Part shown: positions 1 through 8,471 of the stretch, piece after piece
Numbering within the stretch: position 1 is the stretch's first letter
How the letters are laid out: each line of letters starts with the position of its first letter
NCBI GenBank assembly: GCA_965660165.1
Contig: CBFHYU010000014.1
Location: 1-50,048 of the forward strand
Direction of reading: 5' to 3'
Origin: WTJO01 sp965660165
GTDB taxonomy: Bacteria; Pseudomonadota; Alphaproteobacteria; Puniceispirillales; Puniceispirillaceae
DNA length: 50,048 bases
Notes under the pieces: generated by a model
What the model saw: the letters and a program-made list of their open reading frames with translations, nothing else
Database searches by the model: none
What the model was told of the DNA's origin: nothing
Position numbers and translations under genes: made by a program

Positions 1-164
1 GCATTAAGATATAAGGTTTCTTCGATTGCCCGCCAGTCATCTTCAGCGATCATCACCGCATTGCCACGCTTGCCCGTAATCAGGGTTGGTTGATGATTTG
101 CATGTATATCATCAATCAGCCCATACAGGTTCGCCCGCGCGGCGGTTGCACTAACGTGTTTCAT
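1..164 (-). CDS. Phd/YefM-type antitoxin, truncated by window start
   Basis: The first 54 codons of a leftward gene run off the left edge. The protein begins MKHVSATAARANLYGLIDDI and continues with a segment reading ITGKRGNAVMIAEDDW. This is the typical N-terminal DNA-binding half of Phd/YefM antitoxins, which bind their own promoter and neutralise a RelE/YoeB- or Doc-type toxin. A GGGAG ribosome site lies about eight bases upstream of the ATG. The C-terminal toxin-binding half, and any toxin gene, would be to the left and cannot be seen. The gene follows the end of the sugar operon on the same strand and has its own candidate promoter. The family call is good; pairing with a toxin is inferred. 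Confidence 0.85.
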   Translation of the reverse strand, partial: MKHVSATAARANLYGLIDDIHANHQPTLITGKRGNAVMIAEDDWRAIEETLYLN

Positions 165-199
165 AGCCACTACTCCCTTTGCCTAAAAGGCAGGCAAAA

Positions 200-215
200 G
201 CGTACGCATTGTCAA
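200..215 (-). promoter_or_regulatory. Candidate promoter and operator of the antitoxin gene
   Basis: On the minus strand a perfect -35 hexamer TTGACA (210-215) is followed at once by the 8-bp palindrome GCGTACGC (200-207), about 35-50 bases upstream of the antitoxin ATG. No good -10 hexamer is visible at the usual spacing. A palindrome inside the promoter is typical of self-repressed toxin-antitoxin operons; binding here is inferred. Confidence 0.4.
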
Positions 216-252
216 GCTATTGGAGTTTTTGCTCACACCTTAGTTGGGCGGG

Positions 253-1590
253 CTAGCTACGAGCTGTTAGAGCCTGTTGCCATGCGTGGTAGCTAGCTTT
301 GGGGGTGCGTTTCTGGCTGGCAAAATCCACATGCACCAGCCCAAAGCGTTTATCATAGCCAAACGCCCATTCATAATTATCCAGCAAAGACCACGCATAA
401 TAGCCTGCGATTGGCAGGCCAGCTTCCACCAGCGCGCAAATCTCTGCCAGATGGTCTGAAAAATAGCTGATACGTTCTGCATCAACCACTGCGCCATCAA
501 CAATTCTGTCTGGATTGGCCATACCATTTTCGGTGATATAAAGCGGCAGGTCAGGGGCATAGTCACGTGCCAGCCGTTCCAGAAAAAACCGCAACCCTTC
601 TGGCGCAATCTCCCAACCCATATCTGTTTTTGGCAGATCGCCAGAGACGCAGGTAAAGCCTGTAATCTGCTCATTGGGATCAGGGGCAATGAGCGAGCGG
701 GTATAGTAATTCAGCCCAACCCAGTCCAGAGGTGCGCTGATTAGGGGCATATCCTGTTCAAATGCCTCTGGCATATGAGGCGCCAATATTGCCAGCACCT
801 CGTCTGGATAGCGGCCTGTAAAGATAGACTCCTCAAACCAGCGATTATAAATAGCATCAAACAGGCTGGTGAGGCGGGCAGTCTCAGCACTATCATCAGC
901 AGGCACTCCAAATTCCTTATTTAGCACACAGCCTATCTTTTTATGGCCATGCCCCCGCATCACCTGAACCGATAGCCCATGCGCAAGCTGGATATAATGC
1001 ATCGCCTTTGCGGTTGCCGAAATAGAGTTAAGACCGGGCGCATGATGCCCCCAATAATGGCTTAGCCACGACACACACCACGGCTCATTCACAGGGGCAA
1101 TCATCGCCAGCCTGTCGCCAAAATGGCGCATGACCAAATCTGTATATTCCGCAAAATAGCTGGCGGTATCCCGCACCTGCCAGCCGCCTTGCTGTGCATG
1201 ATATAGCGGCAAATCCCAATGATAAAGCGTTGCATTTGGCATCAGCCCACGCGCCAGCATGCCATCTATCAGCCTGTCATAAAATGCGATACCCTCTGAA
1301 TTTACCTGCGAGGGCGAAGAGGGTAAAAGGCGCGGCCATGAAATCGAAAACCGATAGCTATCAAAGCCAGCCTGTGAGATCAGATCAAGGTCCGTCTCAA
1401 AAAGATGGTAATGGTCGCATGCTACCGCGCCATCTTCATTATTCGCAACCTTGCCTGACTGGCTGGCAAATTCATCCCAGTGCGAGCGCCCACAGCCGCC
1501 AAATGTTGTGCCCTCAATCTGATAGGACGAGGTAGCTACCCCAAAGCTGAAGCTAGCAGGCAGACGGTTTACATAGCCTTCGATCATCAA
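253..1590 (-). CDS. GH1 family beta-glucosidase
   Basis: A 445-residue glycoside hydrolase family 1 enzyme, the usual length for the family. It should cleave beta-glucosides with retention of configuration in the cytoplasm, as no signal peptide is present. The N-terminal family signature FGVATSSYQIEG is at residues 16-27. The acid/base Glu169 sits in APVNEPW and the nucleophile Glu354 in YITENG. The aglycone/glucose-binding DNYEWAFGYDKRFGL motif lies near residue 405. Its ATG overlaps the stop of the upstream transporter ATPase by four bases (ATGA), so the two are translationally coupled and it is the last gene of the alpha-glucoside operon. A beta-glucosidase is not part of the classical agl operon, which suggests a broader glucoside diet. 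The exact substrate cannot be read from sequence. Confidence 0.93.
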   Translation of the reverse strand: MMIEGYVNRLPASFSFGVATSSYQIEGTTFGGCGRSHWDEFASQSGKVANNEDGAVACDHYHLFETDLDLISQAGFDSYRFSISWPRLLPSSPSQVNSEGIAFYDRLIDGMLARGLMPNATLYHWDLPLYHAQQGGWQVRDTASYFAEYTDLVMRHFGDRLAMIAPVNEPWCVSWLSHYWGHHAPGLNSISATAKAMHYIQLAHGLSVQVMRGHGHKKIGCVLNKEFGVPADDSAETARLTSLFDAIYNRWFEESIFTGRYPDEVLAILAPHMPEAFEQDMPLISAPLDWVGLNYYTRSLIAPDPNEQITGFTCVSGDLPKTDMGWEIAPEGLRFFLERLARDYAPDLPLYITENGMANPDRIVDGAVVDAERISYFSDHLAEICALVEAGLPIAGYYAWSLLDNYEWAFGYDKRFGLVHVDFASQKRTPKASYHAWQQALTARS

Positions 1591-2645
1591 AAAATATGCG
1601 CCCTGCCAGCATCAAAGCCAAACCGTGCCGCTTGGCCAACGCTTAGCTCAGGCATCTCAGAGCTGGCATATCGAAACACCAGATCCTGGTCAGTAACCGC
1701 CTCGATAATGGTTTCAGTGCCAAGCCGTTCTATCAGTGTTACCGTGCCAGATACCAGCCCGTTGGGATCAATCCGCAAATCTTGAGGGCGCACGCCAAGC
1801 ACAGCGTCTGCCCCAACATCTTTTTTATCTGATACTAGCCGCACCTGCTTTGTCTCGCCGCCTGCTATTTTTATTTTCGCCTGTTTTTTGCCAGTGCCAA
1901 TTGCTGTTATCTTGCCTGCGAAAAAATTCATTTTGGGTGAGCCTAGAAACCCTGCAACAAATTCATTGGCTGGAAAATTGAATAAGTCCATTGGCGCACC
2001 AACCTGCATCACCTCGCCATCTTTTAGCACCACAATCTTATCTGCCAATGTCATTGCCTCAACCTGATCATGGGTAACATAGATGGTGGTGGCGCCAAGC
2101 TGTCTATGCAATTTCGCAATCTCAACGCGCGTATCATGCCGCAATGCGGCATCCAGATTCGATAACGGCTCATCAAACAAAAACACATCAGGATTGCGCA
2201 CAATTGCGCGCCCAATCGCAACACGCTGACGCTGGCCTCCTGATAGGGCGGCAGGGCGTCTATCTAGCAAATGTTCCATCTGCAAAATCTTTGCCGCTGC
2301 TTCAACCCGCGTTGCGATTTCAGCCTTGCCAACGCCCTGAAGCGATAGCGAAAAGGCCATATTATTAAATACCGTCATATGCGGATAAAGCGCATAGGAT
2401 TGGAACACCATCGCAATACCACGCTGTGACGGCGGCAAATCCATCACTGGCCGCCCAGCAATGATAATCTCGCCACTAGTAAGCGTTTCAAGACCAGCTA
2501 TCAGCCGCAATAATGTTGATTTACCGCATCCAGAAGGACCTACAAAAACAACAAATTCGCCTTTTTCTATTTCCAATTCTACATCTGTCACCACTTTGGT
2601 GGCGCCAAAGGATTTATTGACATGGTTTAATTCGACTTGTGCCAT
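1587..2645 (-). CDS. aglK: Sugar ABC transporter ATP-binding protein (AglK/UgpC type)
   Basis: A 352-residue ATPase of the MalK/UgpC class that energises uptake through the two permeases encoded upstream. Walker A GPSGCGKST lies near residue 37, the signature LSGGQRQRVAIGRA near 134, and Walker B FLFDEPLSNLD near 155. A C-terminal TOBE-like regulatory region follows, including GVRPQDLRI. It starts just after the alpha-glucosidase gene with no gap and overlaps the beta-glucosidase by four bases. The name aglK is by operon position: binding protein, F, G, A, K as in rhizobia. The ATPase class itself is shared among many sugar importers. Confidence 0.93.
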   Translation of the reverse strand: MAQVELNHVNKSFGATKVVTDVELEIEKGEFVVFVGPSGCGKSTLLRLIAGLETLTSGEIIIAGRPVMDLPPSQRGIAMVFQSYALYPHMTVFNNMAFSLSLQGVGKAEIATRVEAAAKILQMEHLLDRRPAALSGGQRQRVAIGRAIVRNPDVFLFDEPLSNLDAALRHDTRVEIAKLHRQLGATTIYVTHDQVEAMTLADKIVVLKDGEVMQVGAPMDLFNFPANEFVAGFLGSPKMNFFAGKITAIGTGKKQAKIKIAGGETKQVRLVSDKKDVGADAVLGVRPQDLRIDPNGLVSGTVTLIERLGTETIIEAVTDQDLVFRYASSEMPELSVGQAARFGFDAGRAHIF

Positions 2646-4193
2646 CTAGACCTCCTCAAATGATGCGTAAAGATGATCAAAATCAAAACAGCATCTTAGT
2701 CTCTGCGTGTCCGAAACACGGTCAAAAATGATTTGCCCTTTTGTGCCTGATAGGGCTGTCATATGATTTGCCTGCATCATTGCAGGCTGTGATTTACGCC
2801 ATTTCAAAAAGGCCGAAAATTGTTGATAGACAGACCCTTGTGTTGCTGCCTGTTCTAATGCGGCGCGCTCAAAATGGCTTTGCCCAACAGGTAGCCACGT
2901 AGTATCAGCATCAGAAAACCCACCATGAGGCTTGTCAGACTGCCAGACGATAGGCGTGCGGCAACTATCACGGCCTGAAAATATCGGCGCAAACTCAATA
3001 CCCCATGGATCCTGCATCTGCTCAACAGGAATCCCCTGAACATCATCAAGGGCTAGCTCTTCTCCTTGATAGATACAGCTTGAACCCACCAGACAAGCCT
3101 GAAGCTTTAGCAAAAGAAGCTGAAGCGCATCTTGAGACTCAGCGCCAAGCCCTAAGGCTGAAAGCTGGCGAGACACTGAACGTGGTACATCATGGTTTGA
3201 GAATGCAAATACTAGCCTGCCTGAATCATTAAACGCATCAACCGCATCTGAAATAGCCTGTTTCAGCCCTGCAACATCAAGCCCGCCCCATTCCAGCAGA
3301 TTAAAATTATAGGTCGCATGCAAACGCCCCTCAGCGGTGAAATTCTGGCTAGCCAGCACCGCATCATCACCATGTAGCTCGCCCATCAAGAATCTGTCGC
3401 CGTCATAGCTATCAGCGATGGCGCGGAAACTTTCGCTAAATTGCTGGATAGCTGGCTGATTAAGCTGAGCTGTATCATGCAACTGTCTGAAAAAAGGCTG
3501 CTGCTGTTGTGGCAACTCCCCTGTTATGAAATCAGTTTTTGGAAGATTGTCACGATAGGGCGCACTATCTGCATTGATGGTATGCACCGCATCTATCCGA
3601 AACCCATCAACGCCCTTGTCAAACCAGAACCGAGCAATATTTCTAAAGGCTTCCTGAACCTCTGGATTGGCATGATTGAGATTTGGTTGGCTTGGCAGAA
3701 AATTATGCAAATAATATTGCTGTCTGCGCGGCTCCCAGCTCCATGCACGCCCCCCAAAAAATGATAGCCAATTTGTGGGGGCAGAACCATCTTGTTTTGG
3801 TTCAACCCAGTGAAACCAGTCCGCTTTGGGGTTGGTTTTTGACTGTCTGCTCTCTGCAAACCATGCATGTTGGTCTGAACAATGCGCAGGCACAATATCG
3901 ACCATCAGCTTCATGCCAAGCTGGTGAATTTTGTGTATCATCTGGTCGAAATCAGCTAGCGTGCCATATTCAGGGTGAATATCGCAATAATCAGAAATAT
4001 CATAGCCAAAATCTTTTTGTGGCGAGCTAAAGAACGGGCTAATCCAGATAGCATCGACCCCCAAATCAGCAATATATTCTAGCCGCGAGGTAATGCCTGG
4101 CAAATCGCCTATCCCATCCCCATTAGAATCCTGAAAGGAACGCGGATAAATCTGATAGATAACAGCTGTCTCCCACCATTTTAATTCTGCCAT
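2646..4193 (-). CDS. aglA: GH13 alpha-glucosidase (AglA type)
   Basis: A 515-residue cytoplasmic glycoside hydrolase of family 13 that should release glucose from imported alpha-glucosides such as sucrose, maltose or trehalose. The N-terminus WWETAVIYQIYPRSFQDSNG is typical of alpha-glucosidases. Conserved regions follow in order: DIVPAHCSDQHAW (region I), GFRIDAVHT with the nucleophile Asp (II), FLMGELHGDD with the acid Glu (III) and FSNHDVPRS (IV). Region I has VPAH where many relatives have an Asn before the His; AglA-type enzymes vary there. It lies three bases after the AglG stop and directly abuts aglK. The substrate is inferred from the operon's resemblance to aglEFGAK. Confidence 0.93.
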   Translation of the reverse strand: MAELKWWETAVIYQIYPRSFQDSNGDGIGDLPGITSRLEYIADLGVDAIWISPFFSSPQKDFGYDISDYCDIHPEYGTLADFDQMIHKIHQLGMKLMVDIVPAHCSDQHAWFAESRQSKTNPKADWFHWVEPKQDGSAPTNWLSFFGGRAWSWEPRRQQYYLHNFLPSQPNLNHANPEVQEAFRNIARFWFDKGVDGFRIDAVHTINADSAPYRDNLPKTDFITGELPQQQQPFFRQLHDTAQLNQPAIQQFSESFRAIADSYDGDRFLMGELHGDDAVLASQNFTAEGRLHATYNFNLLEWGGLDVAGLKQAISDAVDAFNDSGRLVFAFSNHDVPRSVSRQLSALGLGAESQDALQLLLLKLQACLVGSSCIYQGEELALDDVQGIPVEQMQDPWGIEFAPIFSGRDSCRTPIVWQSDKPHGGFSDADTTWLPVGQSHFERAALEQAATQGSVYQQFSAFLKWRKSQPAMMQANHMTALSGTKGQIIFDRVSDTQRLRCCFDFDHLYASFEEV

Positions 4194-4196
4194 CTG

Positions 4197-5423
4197 CTAG
4201 CCCCCCTTAACTGAACCAGCTAGCAGGCCGCGAATGAAATATCGTTGCATTGCCAAAAACACAATCACAGGCACTATCATTGATATCACAGCAGAAGCAT
4301 TCAGAAGATGAAGCTGATCTTTGAAGGTGCCAAGCTGTTGCTGAAGTCTGATAGGAAAGACAAGATCATCTGAATTATTTGGCCCAATATACAAGGCCAC
4401 AATCAAATCATTCCACACCCATAAAAACTGAAAAATGCTGAAAGAAGCAAGTGCAGGCACAGAAAGAGGCACAATTAGTCTGGTAAAAATCTGCAAGTGA
4501 TTAGCACCATCAATACGCGCACTTTCAAGCAATTCGCGTGGCAAGCCGACAATATAATTCCGCAATAGATAAATTGCCAAAGGCAGGCCAAAAGCCGTAT
4601 GTGTAATCCACAGGCTGGCAAAGGATTTAGATGCCACCTCACAGCTTTTTGTTGCCTCGCAATCTGTTAGCCATTGATTGAGCGATGTTGCCCAAGAGGC
4701 AATTCCGCTAAAGCCTTGCAAAATCGGCAAAAAGGCAAGCTGGGTTGGCACTACCATCAATGACACCACAATCACAAATAGCCAGTCACGACCTGGAAAG
4801 CGCATCCATGCAAATGCATAAGCAGCGAAGGCTGCGATGGTAATTGGAATGATGGTGGCTGGTATTGTTACAATAAAAGATGAGATAAGCGCATTGGGCA
4901 CATGTTCATTCTCGAACAACACCTCTTCATATGCCTCTGTCCCAAAAACAGGATTCTGGTCAATAAATACATCCAGCGTTTTCGGCTTTGGGATGGTAGG
5001 GCTGTCAAACCGCCAGATAAAATCGCCATTTGCCTCAAAGCTGAAGGCGCCGCCCCGCACATCCATCTCCTCACCCACAGGAACAAGTTTACGGATCAAT
5101 TTTGTCTTTGACGGATTTTCAGGGTCAGGCACACGGCCTTTGAACAGCACAGATTCAACCGTGCCAGAAATCGGAAAATCCTGTTCTTCTAAATTCAGGC
5201 GATCAAAAATATTCCCCTCAAGGCTCAAAATTTCAGCTTCATTGCCCTTATCATGTGTTGAAAACCGATGGCCAAGTACGGTCGGGGTAAAGGCTGTCCA
5301 GAAACCAGAGGTTTTCGAAGCAAGCTCAGAGCGCAAGGACGTAGTCACCAACGCAATAAATGGCACTACCCAGATAAACACAATCAGGGCAAGAACAGTA
5401 TGATGCAACGTACGGCTAATCAT
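4197..5423 (-). CDS. aglG: Sugar ABC transporter permease (AglG type)
   Basis: An inner-membrane permease of the MalG class, 408 residues. One membrane helix lies at about residues 8-28. A long hydrophilic segment of roughly 150 residues follows, then five hydrophobic helices between about 185 and 400. The EAA loop that contacts the ATPase reads ESARIDGANHLQIFTRLIVP. The protein is longer than typical MalG proteins because of the large loop after the first helix, expected on the periplasmic side, which is a feature of the AglG branch. It works with AglF and AglK and follows aglF by about 20 bases. Confidence 0.92.
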   Translation of the reverse strand: MISRTLHHTVLALIVFIWVVPFIALVTTSLRSELASKTSGFWTAFTPTVLGHRFSTHDKGNEAEILSLEGNIFDRLNLEEQDFPISGTVESVLFKGRVPDPENPSKTKLIRKLVPVGEEMDVRGGAFSFEANGDFIWRFDSPTIPKPKTLDVFIDQNPVFGTEAYEEVLFENEHVPNALISSFIVTIPATIIPITIAAFAAYAFAWMRFPGRDWLFVIVVSLMVVPTQLAFLPILQGFSGIASWATSLNQWLTDCEATKSCEVASKSFASLWITHTAFGLPLAIYLLRNYIVGLPRELLESARIDGANHLQIFTRLIVPLSVPALASFSIFQFLWVWNDLIVALYIGPNNSDDLVFPIRLQQQLGTFKDQLHLLNASAVISMIVPVIVFLAMQRYFIRGLLAGSVKGG

Positions 5424-5443
5424 GCGTGATACTATCCTTTTCT

Positions 5444-6694
5444 CTAGCTTAGCTGTTTCTGTTCACGGCGAATACGCCATGCATTAAACATCATATTTGG
5501 AACAACCGTAAGCATCAGCATCACCGCAATAGCAGCAAATAGATTATCCACATTATCACCGCCGATTGACCAGTTATTGCGCGCATTTTCCATCATCACT
5601 GCAAGCAAAAGCTTGTCATCATCATTTGCCGAAAGCGCATAAGGAATATCAAACACCTTTAGCACCAAAATAACTAATGTTGTCCAAACCACCATCACGG
5701 TGGAATAGATTTGTGGCAATTTCACCCTGAAAAACATCTGGAACGGATTTGCCCCGTCAATGGTTGCTGCTTCTATGGTATCTTGCGGGACACCACGTAA
5801 GGCAGCTGAAAAAATCACCATCGCAAAGCCTGTCTGAACCCAGACCAATATCCACATCAAAAAGAAATTCCCCCAAAATTTCAGATTATAAAGCGGCTCG
5901 GCATAATCTGCAGGATGCCCTAATAGCGCTTTCATCAACCCCACCTGATAGGATGGGGTGGCACCATTTATAGTTTGCAAGGCTTCAATACCGCCGCCTG
6001 CAAAAATATTCCGCCAGATAACTGCCGCCCCCACAAATGAAATCGCCAGCGGCACAAAAATAAAGGTTTTCGCAATCACGCCCCAGCGCAGTGAATCTGC
6101 CAGCACCGCAATTAACAGACCAAGCATGATACATACACTAGGCACCAAAATCAGCCACATCAGCGAATTACGCATCGCAAATCTGAATTGCACATAGCCT
6201 AGCGCGGCCGGATCCCACAAAAAGGCATAATTGGTAAAGCTAGCCGTACCGCTAGCTTCCTGCATAGACTGTTTCAGTGTTAAAAATCCAGGCACAAGCA
6301 AGAATAATAACAATAGCATCAACGCAGGGCCTACAAAAATCCACGGCTGAATAGCCTCGATAATGGCAGATTGCCTGCCTGGCATCTGGCGTGCTGTGCG
6401 GCGTGCCAGCCCAATGGTAAGCCAGTTGCTTACCGCAAAATATAAAAACGAAATACCCACTGCAATAACCACAATCCGCAGGGCAAAGCCCATTTTTGCA
6501 AATCGCGCCGCAGTATCAAATTCAGAGCTTGCCCAGCCAAATATCTGTCCTAGCCATAACCCAAAGCCAGCCATCAAACCATCAAGCGGGGCTGTTGCAG
6601 TAACTGCAAAAATAGCCGTGATAGGCAATAGACAAGCGATAGTCAGAAATATCGCTACGCCATTTCCTGCAATAAGTGGCTTGATAGAACGCAT
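5444..6694 (-). CDS. aglF: Sugar ABC transporter permease (AglF type)
   Basis: A MalF-class inner-membrane permease, 416 residues from the ATG at 6694. The reading frame also allows a TTG start four codons earlier, but the ATG has a GGA ribosome site at a suitable distance. Two helices near the N-terminus precede a short charged region containing RRTARQMPG. Six more helices follow, with the EAA loop EAATIDGANPFQMFFRVKLP that docks on the ATPase. The gene lies 87 bases behind the binding-protein gene, a gap that holds a strong hairpin. It pairs with AglG as the heterodimeric channel. Confidence 0.92.
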   Translation of the reverse strand: MRSIKPLIAGNGVAIFLTIACLLPITAIFAVTATAPLDGLMAGFGLWLGQIFGWASSEFDTAARFAKMGFALRIVVIAVGISFLYFAVSNWLTIGLARRTARQMPGRQSAIIEAIQPWIFVGPALMLLLLFLLVPGFLTLKQSMQEASGTASFTNYAFLWDPAALGYVQFRFAMRNSLMWLILVPSVCIMLGLLIAVLADSLRWGVIAKTFIFVPLAISFVGAAVIWRNIFAGGGIEALQTINGATPSYQVGLMKALLGHPADYAEPLYNLKFWGNFFLMWILVWVQTGFAMVIFSAALRGVPQDTIEAATIDGANPFQMFFRVKLPQIYSTVMVVWTTLVILVLKVFDIPYALSANDDDKLLLAVMMENARNNWSIGGDNVDNLFAAIAVMLMLTVVPNMMFNAWRIRREQKQLS

Positions 6695-6729
6695 GCTACA
6701 TTCCAAAACATATTAGCTGATGAAGGTAA

Positions 6730-6756
6730 AAGAGCGCGAGCAACCCCCGCGCTCTT
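6730..6756 (-). promoter_or_regulatory. Strong hairpin between aglE and aglF
   Basis: On the transcribed (minus) strand a perfect 9-bp stem AAGAGCGCG/CGCGCTCTT encloses a 9-base loop and is followed by only four T residues. It sits 25 bases after the binding-protein stop. Such hairpins in importer operons either end part of the transcripts or protect the upstream mRNA, giving more binding protein than permease. The structure is seen; the function is inferred. Confidence 0.7.
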
Positions 6757-6781
6757 CAAAACATTTACATCCAGAACAGGA

Positions 6782-8137
6782 CTACTTAATCGCATCCCAT
6801 GCGGCCTGAATATTATCAGCCGTAGTTTTGACATCCTGACCATTGGCAAATGCTGTCATCTCGCTCCAAAATGCGCCTGCACCAATAGCACCAGGCATCA
6901 AATCTGATGCATCAAACCTAAAGGTTGTTGCATTTACCAGAATTTCACCCTGCTTACGCTGAGCATCAGAGGCATAGGCTGCCAGATTAGCATTTTTATT
7001 CGCTGACAAGAACGCACCTTGTGACATCCATACTTCATGCGCTTGAGCTTCGGTAAGATACTGGAAGAATGCGCGTGTTGCAGGAGAATCCTTAGTGATA
7101 GTATAGAGCGTACCCGCACCTAGCACTGGATTACCAAGATTCTGTGATGCAAATGGTGGGAAGTAGAAAAAGTCTGCTTCGCCATTTTCAACTTCCTTAC
7201 CCTTTTCAGGGAAGAAGGCAGGAATGAATGATGCCTGACGATGCATCATACATTGTGCTGGCGAGGTAAATAGACCCTTTGGCGCATCACCGAAAAAGGT
7301 TGTCGCAACAGATGCTGAACCACCTGCTACATAATCATCATTACGAGAGAATTGGCCATAAATTTCCATTGCATTCATGACTTCTGGGCTGTTGAACGGA
7401 AGTTCATTTGATACCCACTGGTCATATTTTGCAGGCGAAGCCGTACGCAACATCAGATCTTCCATCCAGTCGGTTGCTGTCCAGCCTGTTGCATTACCAG
7501 ACTCAACACCAATACACCATGGGGTATTGCCATCTGCAACCATCTGGTCTGACAATTCGATCAGCGCTTCCATAGTAGTTGGGATTTCATAGCCATTATC
7601 TTCAAACTGTTCAGGTGAATACCAAACTAGTGATTTCAGATCCTGCTTAAATGCAAATCCATAAAAATCTTTTTTGCCGTTCTTTCCAGTATAGGTGCCC
7701 AAATCAACCCAAGATGATCCAGCGCCATAATTTTCAGTCATCCAGCTAGCAAGATCACTGCCTAGCGGTGATAAATAGCCCTCTTTTGCCATATCACCAG
7801 CCAGACCTGGCTGCGGGAAGATAGCAATATTTGGTGCGTTATTTGACTGCAAATCCGCAACGATAAGCGCTGCAAAATCGCGTGAGCCTGAATATTTCAC
7901 TACAGCGCCTGTTGCCTTTTCAAAACAGCTTACAGTTGCCAATAGATTTTCTTCATCCTTACCCTGCATTGAGCCAGCAATGGTGATAACATCACCTTTG
8001 AAGCTTCCAAGATCGCCCATCAATTTTGATGGCGTATCACAGACATCCCCATGGCTGCCTGCAATGGCAGCGCCTGAAAATGCAAATGATGCAGCTACCA
8101 TCGCAGCAGCACCAATAAATTTACGCGTATATGACAT
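6782..8137 (-). CDS. aglE: Alpha-glucoside ABC transporter substrate-binding protein
   Basis: A periplasmic solute-binding protein of the family 1 (MalE-like) extracellular type, 451 residues from the ATG at 8137. The frame is open 19 codons further upstream. The chosen start has a strong GGAGG ribosome site and gives an immediate signal peptide, with MSYTRKF, a hydrophobic stretch, and a likely cleavage after SGAAIAG. The mature part has motifs of this family such as GSRDFAALIVADLQ and APNIAIFPQPG. First gene of the operon, preceded by a candidate promoter. Alpha-glucoside specificity rests on gene order, identical to rhizobial aglEFGAK. No LacI-type regulator (AglR) is visible nearby. Confidence 0.92.
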   Translation of the reverse strand: MSYTRKFIGAAAMVAASFAFSGAAIAGSHGDVCDTPSKLMGDLGSFKGDVITIAGSMQGKDEENLLATVSCFEKATGAVVKYSGSRDFAALIVADLQSNNAPNIAIFPQPGLAGDMAKEGYLSPLGSDLASWMTENYGAGSSWVDLGTYTGKNGKKDFYGFAFKQDLKSLVWYSPEQFEDNGYEIPTTMEALIELSDQMVADGNTPWCIGVESGNATGWTATDWMEDLMLRTASPAKYDQWVSNELPFNSPEVMNAMEIYGQFSRNDDYVAGGSASVATTFFGDAPKGLFTSPAQCMMHRQASFIPAFFPEKGKEVENGEADFFYFPPFASQNLGNPVLGAGTLYTITKDSPATRAFFQYLTEAQAHEVWMSQGAFLSANKNANLAAYASDAQRKQGEILVNATTFRFDASDLMPGAIGAGAFWSEMTAFANGQDVKTTADNIQAAWDAIK

Positions 8138-8471
8138 GTTTTCCTCCGAAATGTCGATTTTATGCCGAGACCGGCCACAAAAAAATGTGTGCAATCATCG
8201 TGTCAGAAAATAGCACCCGCTATCTGAAAGCGTCAACTTATTCACCTTGATTTTTTTGCCCGCTGCAATTGCCCCCTGATGCATCTTCTTTGAAATCAGC
8301 CAGAAAGTCTATATAGCATTGTTTTTACACACTATTTTTACAGGTTCATCAGCGCTAGGAATATACCCCATCACCCTGAATTTACTGGCCAGAGATTCTG
8401 CTTTATTTCACTTAATTCTAATGTGTTAATAAGTTGCTGATTCTCTTTTAGCCTATCCTTTTGGGCTATGA
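8138..8471. other. Intergenic region upstream of the agl operon
   Basis: A 334-base gap between the operon's first gene and the end of an exporter gene transcribed in the same direction. It holds the candidate agl promoter at its left end. The remainder is AT-rich with no reading frame, RNA gene or convincing terminator that I could recognise. Confidence 0.6.
8207..8236 (-). promoter_or_regulatory. Candidate sigma70 promoter of the agl operon
   Basis: On the minus strand TTGACG (8231-8236) and TATTTT (8207-8212) are separated by 18 bases and end about 70 bases upstream of the binding-protein ATG. The match to consensus is good at -35 and fair at -10. No clear LacI-type operator palindrome overlaps it. 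Prediction by eye only. Confidence 0.4.

Noticed and set aside
4837..5403. 188-codon open frame on the plus strand
   Set aside because: It lies fully antisense to the AglG permease gene and its translation shows no family features; codon-structure shadow.
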